From Reticulascus tulasneorum (lineage: Eukaryota; Ascomycota; Sordariomycetes; Glomerellales; Reticulascaceae): 64,000 bases of DNA. Shown piece after piece: positions 22,329 through 34,742 of the stretch. The notes beneath the pieces were generated by a model. That model did not search any database. It was not told where the DNA came from and saw nothing but the letters and a program-made list of their open reading frames with translations. The DNA is taken from assembly GCA_001557505.1 (NCBI GenBank), contig LSAX01000010.1, positions 1,984,001 through 2,048,000 on the forward strand, given 5' to 3'. Every line of letters starts with the position of its first letter. Position 1 is the stretch's first letter. Both the position numbers and the translations under genes were made by a program.

Positions 22329-24179
22329 ATGTGGCGGCGCACATATCTCCTTCTAGTGCTTGTTCGGCTGTGGTTTGCCTTGTCTCCCAGCTATCTTCAT
22401 CCGGATGAGAATTTCCAAGGCCCAGAGGTCATAGCAGGTACGTTCTTCTTTGTCCGGCCGTCGAGTCCGGCCTTTGTTGAAGCCCCCACCGGCTTTTGCG
22501 CCCATATTGCGACGTGGCAATGTCAAGCTGCTGCGAACAACGATGCAACGGCTCCTCGCTGTATCAGTAACAGCCTCCTGTTTCCAGGCCTTCGAATATC
22601 TTGGTAGATGCTAACTGTTCTGTCGCGTAGGCCAAATCTTTAGCTACCCCGTGCGCTATACGTGGGAGTTCACGAACGAGAACCCGATTCGAAGCGTCTT
22701 TCCACTATGGCCCGTTTACGGGCTTCCGATGCTCTTGCTCCGATGGCTATGGATAGGGAATGGTCACGACGGCGAAATACCACCTGTCGCGGTATTCTGG
22801 ACGCTGCGGGTGCTCATGTTCGTCATTAGCTTTGTCTTGGAAGACTGGGCTATCCATGAGCTGATCCATTCACCGCGACACCGGAGGGTCGCTGTACTTT
22901 TGGTCGCATCATCCTATGTGACCTGGACATATCAGACACATACCTTTTCGAATTCGGTGGAAACCTTGGTTGTAGCCTGGTGTTTGGTTTTGATTCAGCG
23001 CATCGTTGAAAGCCCGGTATGTGACTTGGCATGCACTCGAGAGGAGTTCGAACTGACAGTGTCACAGCAACGATCGTCTGTTTTGGCGTCTACTATCCTT
23101 GGTATTGTCGCCGTGTTTGGGCTGTTTAATCGGATTACTTTTCCGGCGTTTTTGTTGATTCCTGGAATTCGCTTGATACCCCATTTTCTCAATAGGTATG
23201 CGATGACTTTTCCGCAACTGCTTGTGCAAAGAAGATACTAACACCTCCTAGACCTTTGTCCTTTGGCGCCATGGTATTGGCAGGACTAATCACTACCTTC
23301 GTCGCTATCACACTCGATACCGTCTTCTATACTCCTCAACCCGTCTCCTGGGCTGATCTAATTTACCGACCCGTAATCACACCACTCAACAACTTCCAAT
23401 ACAACATCCTGCCACAGAACCTTGCGGAGCACGGCCTACACCCTTGGTATCAGCACCTGCTCGTGAACATCCCCATGCTCATAGGACCTGCAGCAGGCCT
23501 ACTTTTCACACAACCACACTTGTCGCTCCGACTTTACTCGGCGATCTCGGGCATTTTCGTGCTATCGATATTCCAACATCAGGAGGCTCGGTTTCTATTG
23601 CCGACTGTACCTCTCATCCTCTCGTCCGTTCAGCTTCCAAAGAACCGGACAACCCTTCGGGTTTGGACAGGGGCATGGGTCATCTTTAACTTGATATTTG
23701 GGGTGTTGATGGGGATATATCACCAAGGAGGGATCGTACCCGGCCAGGTTTTCATGAGCAACCAACCGGACGCGACGCAAGCGATCTGGTGGAAAACATA
23801 CACCCCACCAATTTGGTTGCTGAACGGGAAAAACGAGGTTCTCACAACCCGAGACGTAATGGGGATGAAGGGCGAGGATCTGTTGGTGGAGCTAGGGAAA
23901 CTGGCCACTTGCGATACGCCTGCCGACAGGAGGAACACGGAGTACTTGAAGGAAAAGAATGGGACATACCTCATCGCACCGGCGTCGGCAACTTGGATAG
24001 ATCCGTACCTCCCAAATAAGGGCTTGGCGGGCTTACGTTTCCGAGAAGTGTGGAGGTACAGACGGCATCTTAATCTAGATGATTTGGATTTCGGCGACGA
24101 CGGCGTATGGAACACACTAGCCAGAGTCATCGGACGGCGAGGGCTTGTTGCTTGGCGAGTCACTAAGAGCTGCAAATAG
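22329..24179 (+). CDS. SMP3: GPI mannosyltransferase 4 (Smp3/PIG-Z, GT22)
   Basis: Best model has four exons, 22329-22437, 22631-23016, 23068-23195 and 23252-24179, giving 516 residues. The GT22 motif HPDEN is at residues 24-28, after the first hydrophobic helix. [21 protein letters not shown], several transmembrane helices, [14 protein letters not shown] and the HQEARFLLP motif identify the mannosyltransferase family; [16 protein letters not shown] is Smp3-like. The enzyme adds the fourth mannose to the GPI core in the ER lumen, essential in yeast. The second intron (51 nt, 23017-23067) is a multiple of three without a stop, so retaining it would add 17 residues. I favour splicing because GTATGT and a CTGAC branch site are present. 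The first intron is long, 193 nt. Confidence 0.9.
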
Positions 24180-24565
24180 GTGAAAGAAACAATGAATTGT
24201 TTGAACGTGCAGCGGCACCCATGCAAGATGGAGCGAGTCAGTGATTTCGCCGACTCCGTTCTTGTGATATATGCCAAGAACAAAACTCAAAACCGCCCTA
24301 TATACAGAACGTGGTCATAAAGAAGTCGGAAGCCCCCAAGGCTGGTCATATATCCAACCTGGCCGCCGAAATGAACGCCAGCCCACCCAAGTCCCAATGA
24401 AGCCAGCGTCAAAATATCCCAGCGGCGAATGCTCAAAGTATAAACACTATCTTTCCGTAAAGTCGTACGTCCCGTTTTCTCCTTGTAGCCCGAAAACACC
24501 CACCCGCTCTATTAGACATAATACGTATGGTTCGCGAACTCTCCAGAGCAGCTGGCCTGCGCTCT
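24180..24565. other. Intergenic between convergent 3' ends
   Basis: These 386 bases separate SMP3 from the Apple-like gene. Nothing beyond 3' UTR sequence is seen. Confidence 0.55.
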
Positions 24566-25450
24566 CTAGGTTGTGCCTTCGGTTGAGGCTTCGTCGATAG
24601 CAAAGTACCAGGCGGGCGTGCGGTTCTTGTTGCCCAGCGCGCTCTTCATGAAACACACGTGGGTGCCGAAGTAGATGCCCCAGCCGGCACCGACGCAGTC
24701 CGGGCGGTTGGCGCACTCGTCGATACATGCGCCCATGGTCAAGGTGTCGACGGAGGTCAGATCCACGGCGCCGTCTTCGCCGTTATAGTCGATGCCGCAG
24801 TGGACGCGGAAGACGCGGTTCTCGGCCTCATTGACGAAGGTCTTGTTTTCAGCGGCGGGGCACTGGATGATGGCGTCGGCGGTGGATTCGGGTTTTAGGA
24901 CCGGGGGTCTTTGTGAGGAACGTTAGTTTCGAGGAAACGTGAATGAATGCATGCTCTTGGCACCATGAGATTGGAAACCCGGGGTGGGCACTTACGGTTC
25001 AGTTGTACTCGTGTCCTTGCCCTTGCCCTTGTCCTTGCCGAGTGCTATGCCGGCGCCTACGCCGATGGCGATGGCGGCCACGACGACTACGATACCGATT
25101 CCAAGCACAATGTAAAAGACCTTCTTCCGGATGCCACAGATCGTTTCCCGCACTGGCATCTCCTTCTCTTCTTGCATCGCCATGAGTGACGGCGGTGTCT
25201 GGTGATATGGTGTTTGTGGGTAGTTACTGCCGTCTGGCGAGAACTGGCTGCCTCCGTATACGCTGTACGGTGTCTGCGGTGGTGGATGAGCGACTTCCGG
25301 CGTCGAATATGTGTCTTTGTCCCATGTCCCTGGAGGGGCCACCTCGGGGAGTGAAGCTGAGTGATGCCATGTCTCTGCACCTGCGACCTCAAGCCCGGAG
25401 ACGTATTGATCTTTTGGTTGTTGATATGCCATCTCAGACATGTTGCTCAT
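24566..25450 (-). CDS. Single-pass membrane protein with Apple/PAN-like ectodomain
   Basis: Two exons, 25450-24996 and 24908-24566, give 265 residues. Residues 1-100 form a Pro/Tyr/Gln-rich cytoplasmic tail with no signal peptide. A transmembrane helix (VFYIVLGIGIVVVVAAIAIG) is at about 111-130, preceded by basic residues (GIRKK), so the N-terminus should face the cytosol (type II). A short Lys/Gly repeat (KDKGKGKD) follows. The C-terminal 110 residues contain six cysteines, with CIDECANRPDCVGAGW and a later VCFMK, a pattern resembling Apple/PAN domains. This architecture is common and uncharacterised in Pezizomycotina; a carbohydrate or protein binding role at the surface is only inferred. 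The next gene on the same strand encodes another cysteine-rich surface protein. Confidence 0.75.
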
Positions 25451-26535
25451 CCTGTCCTCTTTATATTCCCTTTCTTCTCCTGGTGGGCGGACCAGAACCG
25501 TCGCAGGTCGGGTTTATGTCGTTTTTTATAATTCTTATCCCTTTCAATATGTTCGACCGTCACCTATTCTCGTAGCTTTCTTCTCGTGGTGCACACTCGT
25601 GAGGATGTGAAGCAAAACGCTTATTAAGTAAAACCCCAAGGTTTGATTCAACGATTCCAGTCAACGTAGATGCAAGGAAGAGTGGAAACAAGTGAAATCC
25701 AGAGAGAACAACCAGCTAGGATAAGAAAAGAGGGTCAACGGGGGGGTAAAGTAATGTGCGTTGTGACAATCTTCCGGCTGCCCGTTGATCAATGCTTGGT
25801 TGTGGTGCTTAGGGGTTTTGATTGCTAGCCATCTTTTGAGGGTGGTCTCCACTGTTGTCAGCCAAGTTTATTTTCTGCCTGTACTATGTCAGCAGAGATA
25901 CCCCAAACGGGGAAGGACTGTCCAAGTGGAATAGGATATCAATGGCACTGCCCAGGGGGGGGTTGCGAACAGTTCATCAATCTCACCCTCTTTTCTCTTC
26001 TCTGCCAGAACGCTAGACCTGATCTAACTCCCCCGGCTTGACATGGATGGTCCATCCCTCCCGTACCCACAAGCGCGCCCGCATTTTAGCCAGAACCTTG
26101 CGCACAGCCAGGTGGTAATAAGAAAAGGCGACGCCAGCGCCAACGGCCTGGCCAGGCTAGTTCCTGAAATGTGGGAGCAGCAAAAGGATTTTTACGTAGA
26201 CCAACGGAAGGTAGGCTGTGTGTTGGGCGCGCCTCTCGTCTTCGCGCCGCCAAATGGGCCGAATGAGGTCCTCACTCTGTGGTCTGTAGCTGGCTCAGAC
26301 GTTGTCTCGGTCGTTTTCTGAGGTCGATGTCTAGAACAAACCAGCGGCCAGGCCATGCTGAAGAGACAAAAGACATGCCTCGCTTGCGATTGGGGGCTTT
26401 TGGTTGGTATTGGGGGTGAGATTTGAAGCACCGTGCCGCACCGCTGATACTGCGACCCTGCCTTCGGAGGGAACCAATAAGCGCCCCAGCAACAGGCGAA
26501 TACGGAGTTGGCCTCCGATGTAGGTAATATCCGAT
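25451..26535. other. Intergenic: promoter of Apple-like gene and 3' flank of cysteine-rich gene
   Basis: No gene is supported in 1.08 kb. A C-to-G homopolymer pair (G7 at 25740, G8 near 25957) is present. Frames at 26043-26321 and 26192-26590 have no recognisable product. Confidence 0.5.
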
Positions 26536-27426
26536 TCAGAACACTACTATCGCCAGGAAGAGGACGGCCCCAGCCATGCTGGCGAGCCACAATTGCCAGA
26601 TCGGCATACCCAATGCTCGATATGTGACTTCGCTGGAGTTGGGCACCCTTGATGAGGATGGGGATGCTGGCAGGGAATCTGTCGTAGCTGTCGCCGATCC
26701 GGCGGACTGCGTTAATGCCGACGACGAGGAAGATGATGCTTCCGTGCTGATTAAGGTCGTCGAAGCTGCCCCTGTTGTGCAGTATGAATCGCCATCAAAG
26801 TCGTGGCATGAGCGATAGATTGTCCCGCATACACTACCTGGCCGACAGTACCAGTCGTCATCGTTATTGTTGCAGTAGACCGACGGTCGAGGACTGTCAT
26901 CGCAAGTGGGTTGGGTCTAAGCGATCCGCGGGATGGGTCAGCCTACCTTAGTACTAGTTTACGAGCAACCAAATGGGAGTTCTGTCCGTCCCTAGCGGTG
27001 GAGTCGTCTGCGACACATGGGCGCAGCGGCAAACCGTAGGATGGCGGGGGAGGAGGAGGGGACGAAGTCACAAATAGACGCTAACCATCTGACGTGGTAT
27101 GATTCCCAAGTGCTCTCGAAGGGGTGATCACGTACATATGTTGGCACTGCCGCACCGCAGTTGGTTGGGTCATCAAGTGGACAGCAGCCTTCGTTGGCCT
27201 GCCCGATATTTACACACCAGGTGAGCGTGGGACAACAGCCTCCGGCGCAGCACTCGCCGAAGCAACAGCCGCTTTGTCGGGCGCACGTGAAGCCGGCGTA
27301 AAGCTGGCCGCGAGAGCAGTCGTTGGCCGGATCCGGCGTCAAAAGATTGAAGTTTGCTGCGACGATTGTGACGCACGGAAGTAGCGCGAGGGTAAGGATG
27401 GCTTTTGGGAAGTGTAATGAGGACAT
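26536..27426 (-). CDS. Secreted cysteine-rich protein with predicted GPI anchor
   Basis: Model of three exons, 27426-27136, 27080-26947 and 26893-26536, gives 260 residues. A signal peptide is clear (FPKAILTLALLPCVTIVAA, cleavage near residue 24). A first cysteine cluster follows at about 37-90 with CCFGECCAGGCC and CCPLDDPTNC. The middle exon encodes a Pro-rich linker (SSPPPPPPSYG). The third exon has a second cluster (VYCNNNDDDWYCRPGSVC), a Ser/Thr-rich stalk, and a hydrophobic end (LWLASMAGAVLFLAIVVF) with no cytoplasmic tail, typical of a GPI signal. Frame agreement supports the middle exon, but its boundaries are the least certain in this annotation. No characterised family is recognised. 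Cell-wall or effector-like roles are possible and unproven. Confidence 0.6.
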
Positions 27427-27905
27427 GTGTGTTGATGAGTGAGGGAATCGGCTGTGCTTTAAATCAATCTGGTATACAGTTACTATGAATGCAAATGAGA
27501 GTGGCAAGACGAGCCCCAATCCAGAGTTCTACATGGCTTCCCTTTTATGTTCATACAGGCCTGGGCATCGAAAGATGCCAATCATTAGACATGTCCAAAG
27601 CCAAGTTCCAGGCTGCTCGCGAGACAAGCCACTAGCTTAGCAGGCGTCTGGGATTGGTCTGGCCCAGCCTGAACCCCGTGAGGCTTTGGCCATCAACCAG
27701 CCAAATATTGGTCTACGGGTCCAGCTGAACGATTTTTATGGACATGGCTCTCGAGAAAGAACGAATTCGGATAGAGGCTTAATATTGATCAGCCACTATT
27801 TTCTACCCATATCTGCTATGTAGCCCTTCGATATTGTCCGCCTGATAGAGTCAAGTCTTCGCAACGAACTCATTGGAAGTCTCGGACACGGACAATAGTA
27901 GCCAC
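27427..27905. other. Intergenic: cysteine-rich gene promoter and RPL10A 3' flank
   Basis: No gene is supported in these 479 bases, only short fortuitous frames. Confidence 0.55.
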
Positions 27906-28980
27906 TTAGTAGATTCGCTTGGGAGGGCCCATCGACGCCTTGATGGTCAAGCTGCCAACATTCTGCCAGGCCTTCTTCAGCAGCGACACAAGGTAGTTGA
28001 TGGCCAACATGATGTTGGCAACCAGTTGCTCCTGGGTCATGCCGACGTTTCCGACAGCGACACCCATGCAAAGCACCTTCTTGAGCTGGAACTTGATCGT
28101 CGACTTGACTTCGTTGATTCTGCCAGTCAAGTCGTCGGCGTGGGAGACGGGAGTTGGGAACTTGCCGGCTAGAAGAGTTTGTTAGTGCTGCGTTCATCCA
28201 TAATACATACGGCAGATATGTCCTTACCCTTGGAAAGACCAGGACCGAGGAGACGAGGAATTTGCTTGATGAGGGAGTCGGAGGCAACGAAAGCATCATA
28301 TTCTGCTGAAATTTAGTTTCTCTTCGCTCCAGGTTGGGTGTGCAGTCCATACTGCGAGCAAGCTTCTTAATCAACTTCTTGTTCTTGTTCAGTTTTTTCT
28401 ACGACCGAGTTAGTGATTCGATTTCAAACCCTCCGGAGACGGATCAGTTACAAGATCGTCGGAAGACATGGCGTCAACACCGCCGTGCTCTAGATAATAT
28501 TTAGCTTCTCCCCGCACAAAGATCGAGGTTCACTCCTTACTGGCTCGGTCGATATCGTGCTGGTCACCAAGAATGCACACGCTCATGTTCGGTCGCGGGA
28601 TAGTGGGCAGTCGAACCGTTCCCGAGAATCGCTTATCTCGCTGAGGGTCATAGTTCTTGAGGCCGATCTGAAGCTCGACGGTTTCCTATGGCGATGTTAG
28701 GCATGGTTCGATGCCACAATGCAGCTTCCTGGGCAACTAACGAGAAAGTTTCGCTTCTTCTTCTCTGAAGAATTCATCAGTACGGCATTAAAAGGAAAAC
28801 ACTGGGAGACACTCACCCAGGGAGTATTCGAGTACCTCTCCGACCTGGGCACGTACGTTGGCGACCGTGATCTTAGCTGTTCGGAATTTCGTCAGCGACT
28901 TCCATTTGTGGCAGGGGGCAGGAGTAACGTGTGGACTTGATCACAAGGCAGAGAGAGGAGAGAAGGGTTGCCATACACAT
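27906..28980 (-). CDS. RPL1: 60S ribosomal protein uL1 (RPL10A/RPL1)
   Basis: Eight exons: 28980-28977, 28876-28817, 28764-28742, 28685-28541, 28489-28452, 28398-28353, 28302-28228 and 28168-27906, giving 217 residues, the family's standard length. The first exon is 4 nt (ATG plus T) and the third only 23 nt. Splicing yields [20 protein letters not shown], then [30 protein letters not shown], a complete uL1 fold and the terminal [15 protein letters not shown]. All introns are GT-AG, 50-100 nt. uL1 forms the mobile L1 stalk of the 60S subunit, where it helps release deacylated tRNA. The gene is divergent from TRM732, and its promoter carries two E-boxes and the AGGGCTAAAG word also found at RPL39. 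Confidence 0.96.
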
Positions 28981-29453
28981 CTTTAGATCTTGATCTCCCA
29001 ATAGACTTTAAATAATCTAATGGTAATACGTGCTGCTTTGGAAATAAGATTTTTGGGTGATTTCACGATCGTTGATGGAGAAAAGTCGTGATCTCGCAAA
29101 AATTCTTGGTGGGGTTGAGGGCTAAAGTTTTTCACGTGCAGCCACACGTGCGCCATGGCCTAGTTAGATATGGTCCGTGCCCTTGTCCTAGTGTAGCGGT
29201 CGATGTAAGAGTGGATTGTAGAGGTCCCATGAAAACGAAGTAAAAGTGACTGGACCAACCCATAACTTCCCATATCTTCGGAGAAATAAGTATAGCTTGT
29301 TATTCCTCGTACATCTAAAGATAGTTTTACTTGGCTATAATGTTTGTTACTGGGAGCATCGACTTTCCCTTTTCGACAGTTTTTCCTACCCAACGCGGTC
29401 GGTAGGATACCCAGCGGCTCTGATACTTCCTTTTCGCTGGGCAATATAGCAAA
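28981..29453. promoter_or_regulatory. Divergent promoter of RPL10A and TRM732
   Basis: AGGGCTAAAG lies at 29118-29127, and CACGTG at 29133-29138 and 29145-29150. Relative to RPL10A these are 140-170 bp upstream of the ATG, in the usual range for ribosomal protein elements. The remainder shows no other motif. Confidence 0.5.
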
Positions 29454-32400
29454 ATGAAGTCAGAACCTCCTCCCAATATTGACGATCCCTTTGCCAATCC
29501 GATTGGCTTAGTCAAGTGGCTAGAGGATCAGGCCAGAGATTCTCAAACTTCGTAAGTGAACGGCGATGATCCGGTCCAAAAATTCTCGTCTCTGATCCGA
29601 CTAAGACTGTGACAGCGCTGCCCAAGAGATATTTGGAAAACTCCTCAATAAAATTTATCTGCCCAATGGCTCCTCTGCAAACACTTGCGCCAAGTTGCGA
29701 GGCTTTGTCGAGCAATGCTCAAAGTCAAGCTCTGACCTCCTTCGGGAATGGGCATTTTCGACGGACACAAGTTTAAACGTCTTCAATTTCTTTATTGAAT
29801 CGGGAGACAACGACCTTCACCGATCGATGAAATTGATTTTGGACTTGCTTGTCTCGCTCCTCGGTCGAAACCCCAACTCAGACACGGCTGAAGTGGTCAA
29901 GGTAATCATACTAGATACCCTGCTATCTGTCATCAGACACAAGTCTACCAAACCTGGAAAGCCATCCCTGAAGGCATGGGAACATTTCACAGCCAAATCT
30001 TTATTTACCATAGAAGATATCGCGAGCAGTTACAAGAGGGTTTGGCCATCCGTTACATGGAATCATGAACTCACCGTGTGGAAAGACTTCCTGGGCAATC
30101 TGTTCGAGTGGATAGCAGTGCACTCCGTTCATACAACTACGGGGAAGATTATTGTGAACACATACAAGGCGTTGCGCCAGGAAGCTGCAAGTGGCTCCCA
30201 GACAACGAATGATGATCTGTTCACGGTTGAAATTTGGCATCAATGGCTACAGGAGGCACTATCGACTAATCCTGATCTTCTTCAAGAATTCAAATTATAC
30301 ATATTTCCTTCCATTTTCAAAGATGATTGCAAAGGATCCCTTCAGTTCCTGGAACAAACGAAGAGGGTGGGTTCTATAACCAATCAGTCAGAGCAAGACC
30401 TGGATATCCCAGCTCTTCTCAGGATAGCCGCTCTAGAGGTGGGCAAAAAGATTCGCATGGTGGCCGAGCCAGGTACGTCGTATTCATTGGCGTGACTATA
30501 CTCGCTAATGGTCGGTTGATGCAGGAGAACTTGCGGAACCCGGCAAATCAGTAGTGCTTGAGGAAGATGTTCTTCAAAGTCTTCTAGCCCATCATTCTTC
30601 GGAAGTAAGATCACTGGCGCTATCCCTTCTCATATCTTGTCCTTCAGCATTACAGCCGTTCTCGGCCGCAGGTCTGCAGCTGCTTCGGAGCCATCTACAG
30701 GCCTATTTTACCAACTCTGACGGTAAATTTCGCATGGAGACATTGAGCAATCTGAAGACTATGTTCAAGCGACTCAAGGGGGCAATCTTTGTGCTACAAA
30801 AGGCCATGATGCGAGCGGAGACCGCGTCAAGCAGCATCCTGGAATTGGCAAAGGGGGTTGAAGAACCAAGGATATCAGCACCAGCAAAACAAGCAGCTGA
30901 TTCCGCTGTCGTTCTTTCGTGGCCAGCTACTAAGCTCCGAGAAACCCTGGAACACCATGAGAATTTTTTAAAGTGGTATCTCAAATGCCTGAGAAAAGAG
31001 CTGATGCCTACCGCATCTTACCAACAACATATTACGGCGCTGAGGGCTATTCTCGAAATTCTCAAGTTGGAAGGAGACAGCACAAAAACTTGGGAGATGG
31101 GGAATAACGAGGAATTATTCTTCGATTCGTTCAACCAACATTGGGCGCGCGTTCTCCTTGACCTCATTATGGATCCATACGATGATGTTCGAGATACTAG
31201 CTCTGTAGTGCTCGGAATTCTCGTTTCTGACTCTCGATTCAGGAATGTCATGAAAGACCTTGGGTTCCTTACAGAATTTATATCTCGCGCAGAAGACATC
31301 TCCCGAAGAACCTCACGTGCTGACCATGCCGATGGTGTTGCTCGAACGCATGAGCTTCTTTACAGAGTTCAAAGCAGCCAGGAGAGTCGGTTGTTACTCG
31401 TCTCCGGTCTTATTAGCAGATTGGAGAACAACATTCTCTTAGCTGAACAAGACCTGGGTCAAGCGGTTCTCGAAGCCCCAATTCATGGTTTCTTTGCTTC
31501 TCTCCGGTGAGCCTCGTCGCTGCTATGCGCTCATACACTGAAGATCGAATGCTTACTTGCGAAAGTTATGTCTGGCAAGCAATGTCTGGTTCAACGTACC
31601 AGGCTTCCGAGATTGATAATCTAAATGTCTTTCAGAATCGCATCCTTCGTTGCTGCCAGCGCATATGGGCAGCAGTCAAGGAGGTACTTTGTGATGATTC
31701 CCCCGAAGGGCACTTACCGCAGGAGCTGGAAGAGCTCGAGGGGCTTGATACCAAGGATCTTTTAAGTTATAGTTTCCGAGCTATCCACGAGTCAAGGTAT
31801 GTTCTCAACGGCCGACCTCTATACAGACACTGACATACCACGCAGCAATTTGATGAGAACTATGGTTCTATCTATCAATCGTAAATCAAGCGACGGATCT
31901 TTATTTCGGCCGGCCAATGTCTTTGTTGCTATTGGAACTTTGACCTTCGATCAGTTATCCAACTTGAGGCACCGAGGAGCATTCAGTACTGTTTCGACGA
32001 CCTTCGCTACGTGCTGTCAGTCAGCGAAAGATGTCAGTGATGTGAAGTCTGATCGTGAGGTTGGCGATGGGCTTCTCTCATCATGGTATGATGTAAGTAA
32101 AAGGCTCATGAAACGTCGAATCATGAATTGACTCTTATAGGGCACAATTGATTGCATCTTCGCTCAAGCGTCTACAACCCGCCGTTCTGCCGGGATACCC
32201 GCCATGGTGACAGGCATACTATCAGCCAATTCATCTCAACCATCGTTTGATCATGTCATGAAAAACCTCATGCAAATTGCTCAAACAAAAGCGCGAGTGC
32301 CTGAGACGGGTGACATAAAGCTCCCGCAGGTCCACGCCCTGAACTGCTTGACTGAGGTCTTCAAAAGCTCGTTCATCAAGAACCTTGGTAAATCCGAGCG

Positions 32401-34552
32401 GTATCTACCGCAATGCTTAGAGCTTGCTGCTACAAGCTTACAATCTGAAATGTAAGTTGGCCCACCGCAATAAGGGCTATTGGCTTACTCTATTCGAAGC
32501 TGGGCGATTCGAAATTGTGGACTTCTCTTTCTCAGAAGTTTGATTGACAGCCTCTTTGGTACCAACGGAACCAAAGCTGAGATGGAAGCTGGATGGGATG
32601 GGAAAGCCACCCGACTGCAATACAACAAGTATCCAATATTGCCGAGTGTGCTTCTAAATCTTCTTCGGAGTGGCCATGAGGTTATGGCTTCTAATACAGC
32701 TACGGTTGCGGCAGAATCGGTTTTCCCTGCTCTGGATATCATCCGACGCGATGGGCCGCCAAAGAAGCTGCGCGATGAGCTATACAGTCTGGTCACCGAG
32801 TACACTGGTAGTCCTGTTTGGCACGTGAGGGATATGGCTGCGCGTGCTCTCTGTTGCTTTCTTTTGCGTGAAGACTGGGTCCAGATAGTGGAACAGCGCC
32901 TTCTGAGCTTTTATGCCGCGGAGGCTTCGTCTCGGGCGAATTTGCTTCACGGCACTCTCTTGACTGTCAAACATGTACTGCAAAAGCTTCTTAACCTTAA
33001 GCCCGACCACCTACAGCGTAAGTTTTGCCTGGCAGGAGTTGGTAGCATGCAACTAATCTCAGTCTAGGAGACATATCTCGTTTGAGCGATGTGTTGCAAA
33101 GTCTGGAAAGCAATGCGCCGGATGCTTTCACCTTCTGCGCAGACAACAGAGGCGTCTTCGTGGAGATCACCAATATTCTGTCCAGCTACTGGCTTTTGCC
33201 AAATGGCACTGCAGAGATTTCAGATGCGACAGTCATGCGCTCCGCCAGACAGCAAACCCAGACAGCGTCTGGATTGCAACAGGCGACTTCCCAAACTCCA
33301 CGCAGCGCTTTGCTCCGACTCCAGCTTGCAGTGTGGACTGTCTATGACACTGCCAGGCGCAGCGACGTGGCTGGCCTGGAATTTGGGTTAACTGGTTTGG
33401 TAAACACAAGTACGGACGCTGCCGTGGCCATGCTAGAAGCCATACCGCAAATCTGGAGACCTGGCCCGGTAGAGAGCGAAGAGCTTTGCGTTATGTACAT
33501 CAACGTCTGCATGCAGTCGGCAGCGCCAAACCTACAAGCCGTCGGGTTAGAAAATCTCGCAGAGGTAATCGACGACCTCTTAAAGGCGAATCACCTGGAG
33601 CGTATCCCGGTTGAGACGCGGTTGAGGGAGCTGTGGGCGAAACTCGCCAATCAGTCGATGAATCCTACCTTGTCGAATGCCATTATTCGGTTTAGTGGCT
33701 CCGTCATGGCAGCAATTGTGTCAAGACACGGGGCTGGTGATCCAAAGAAGCTCCTGGAGGACCTCCCTCATTGGGGTATAATGATGGCGGACGCAGGATT
33801 AGACGACAAGGTATGTCGGCTTGGTTCTCCCAAACTTCTAGAGACTAATATAGACCCTACAGACATTTGACACCCGGCTTGCTGCTGCAGCATCCCTGAA
33901 GTCATTCTTTACAGCTCTCAAAGATAGAGCTAAGAACGCGGCTTACCTCCCCAGCCTCTTTGCGCTCTACGACACCATGAACGACGACGACGACGAGATC
34001 CGCGATCTTGGAGCAGCCGCAGCGCGCGGTGTTCTGGGCCAGTTCATGACGCCCATCGAGGCAGCCAACCACCTGCTCAAATGGCTAGGCACGACATTCG
34101 GGCATCTAGAAGAGTTCCGATACCTTGCTGTCTGCCGTCTGGTTGGCTACTCCTCCATACCGGCAGTGGTCACGCCTGGCATCTTTGACTGGGAGCCGGC
34201 GGAGAGCCAGCTCGTCGCGGCTATGAAATTCGACGACGCACTCTTCGTTATCGAGGAGCGGAACATGTTTATTGACGAGTTTCGAGAAGCGGAGAGATGG
34301 ACTACGCTGTTCGCTTCACTCCCTCAGCTGGATGAGGAGCCCGCTGTAGAGTATCTCGAGAGTTGGGCGGTGGAGGGGTTGAAGGCTCTTACGAAATTGG
34401 CAGAAGAGCACGACGACATGGCACTGGGGTGGGCGTCTCAGCCGCAGGTGTACGCCATCGTGTCAAGAGTCACTTTCGGTTGCTCCCTGCTGCTCAAGCT
34501 GGGGCGTTGCCCTGAGATCAAGGAGACACTGGAAAAGTTACGGGACGTCTGA
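29454..34552 (+). CDS. TRM732: tRNA 2'-O-methylation cofactor Trm732/THADA (DUF2428)
   Basis: Nine exons, 29454-29551, 29616-30472, 30525-31506, 31566-31796, 31846-32092, 32141-32451, 32500-33017, 33068-33810 and 33863-34552, give 1558 residues. The protein is made of helical HEAT/ARM-like repeats. The DUF2428 core is at about residues 700-960, with RRSAGIPAMVTGILSAN, LPQVHALNCLTEVFKSS and WAIRNCGLLFLRSLIDSLFG; PIHGFFASLRYVWQAM just before is also typical. In yeast Trm732 partners with Trm7 to methylate C32 of several tRNAs; human THADA does the same with FTSJ1. No catalytic domain is visible, in line with an adaptor role. Introns are 48-64 nt, all GT-AG. Residues outside the core are less conserved, so minor exon edges could differ. 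Confidence 0.9.
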
Positions 34553-34742
34553 GACGGGACAGGAAAAGACATTTTTCAGGGTTGTTGTCCAAGACGATTC
34601 TATGTAATCATGAATCCAACCCTGACAGATAGATAAACACCCCGGAGCCCTGTCAGGTCAGATAGCCAAATTTCCAAACGCCACCACATGCTTCGTGGGT
34701 TGCGTGGGGTTTTCCATCGCACATAAGTTATCCTGCATTCCC

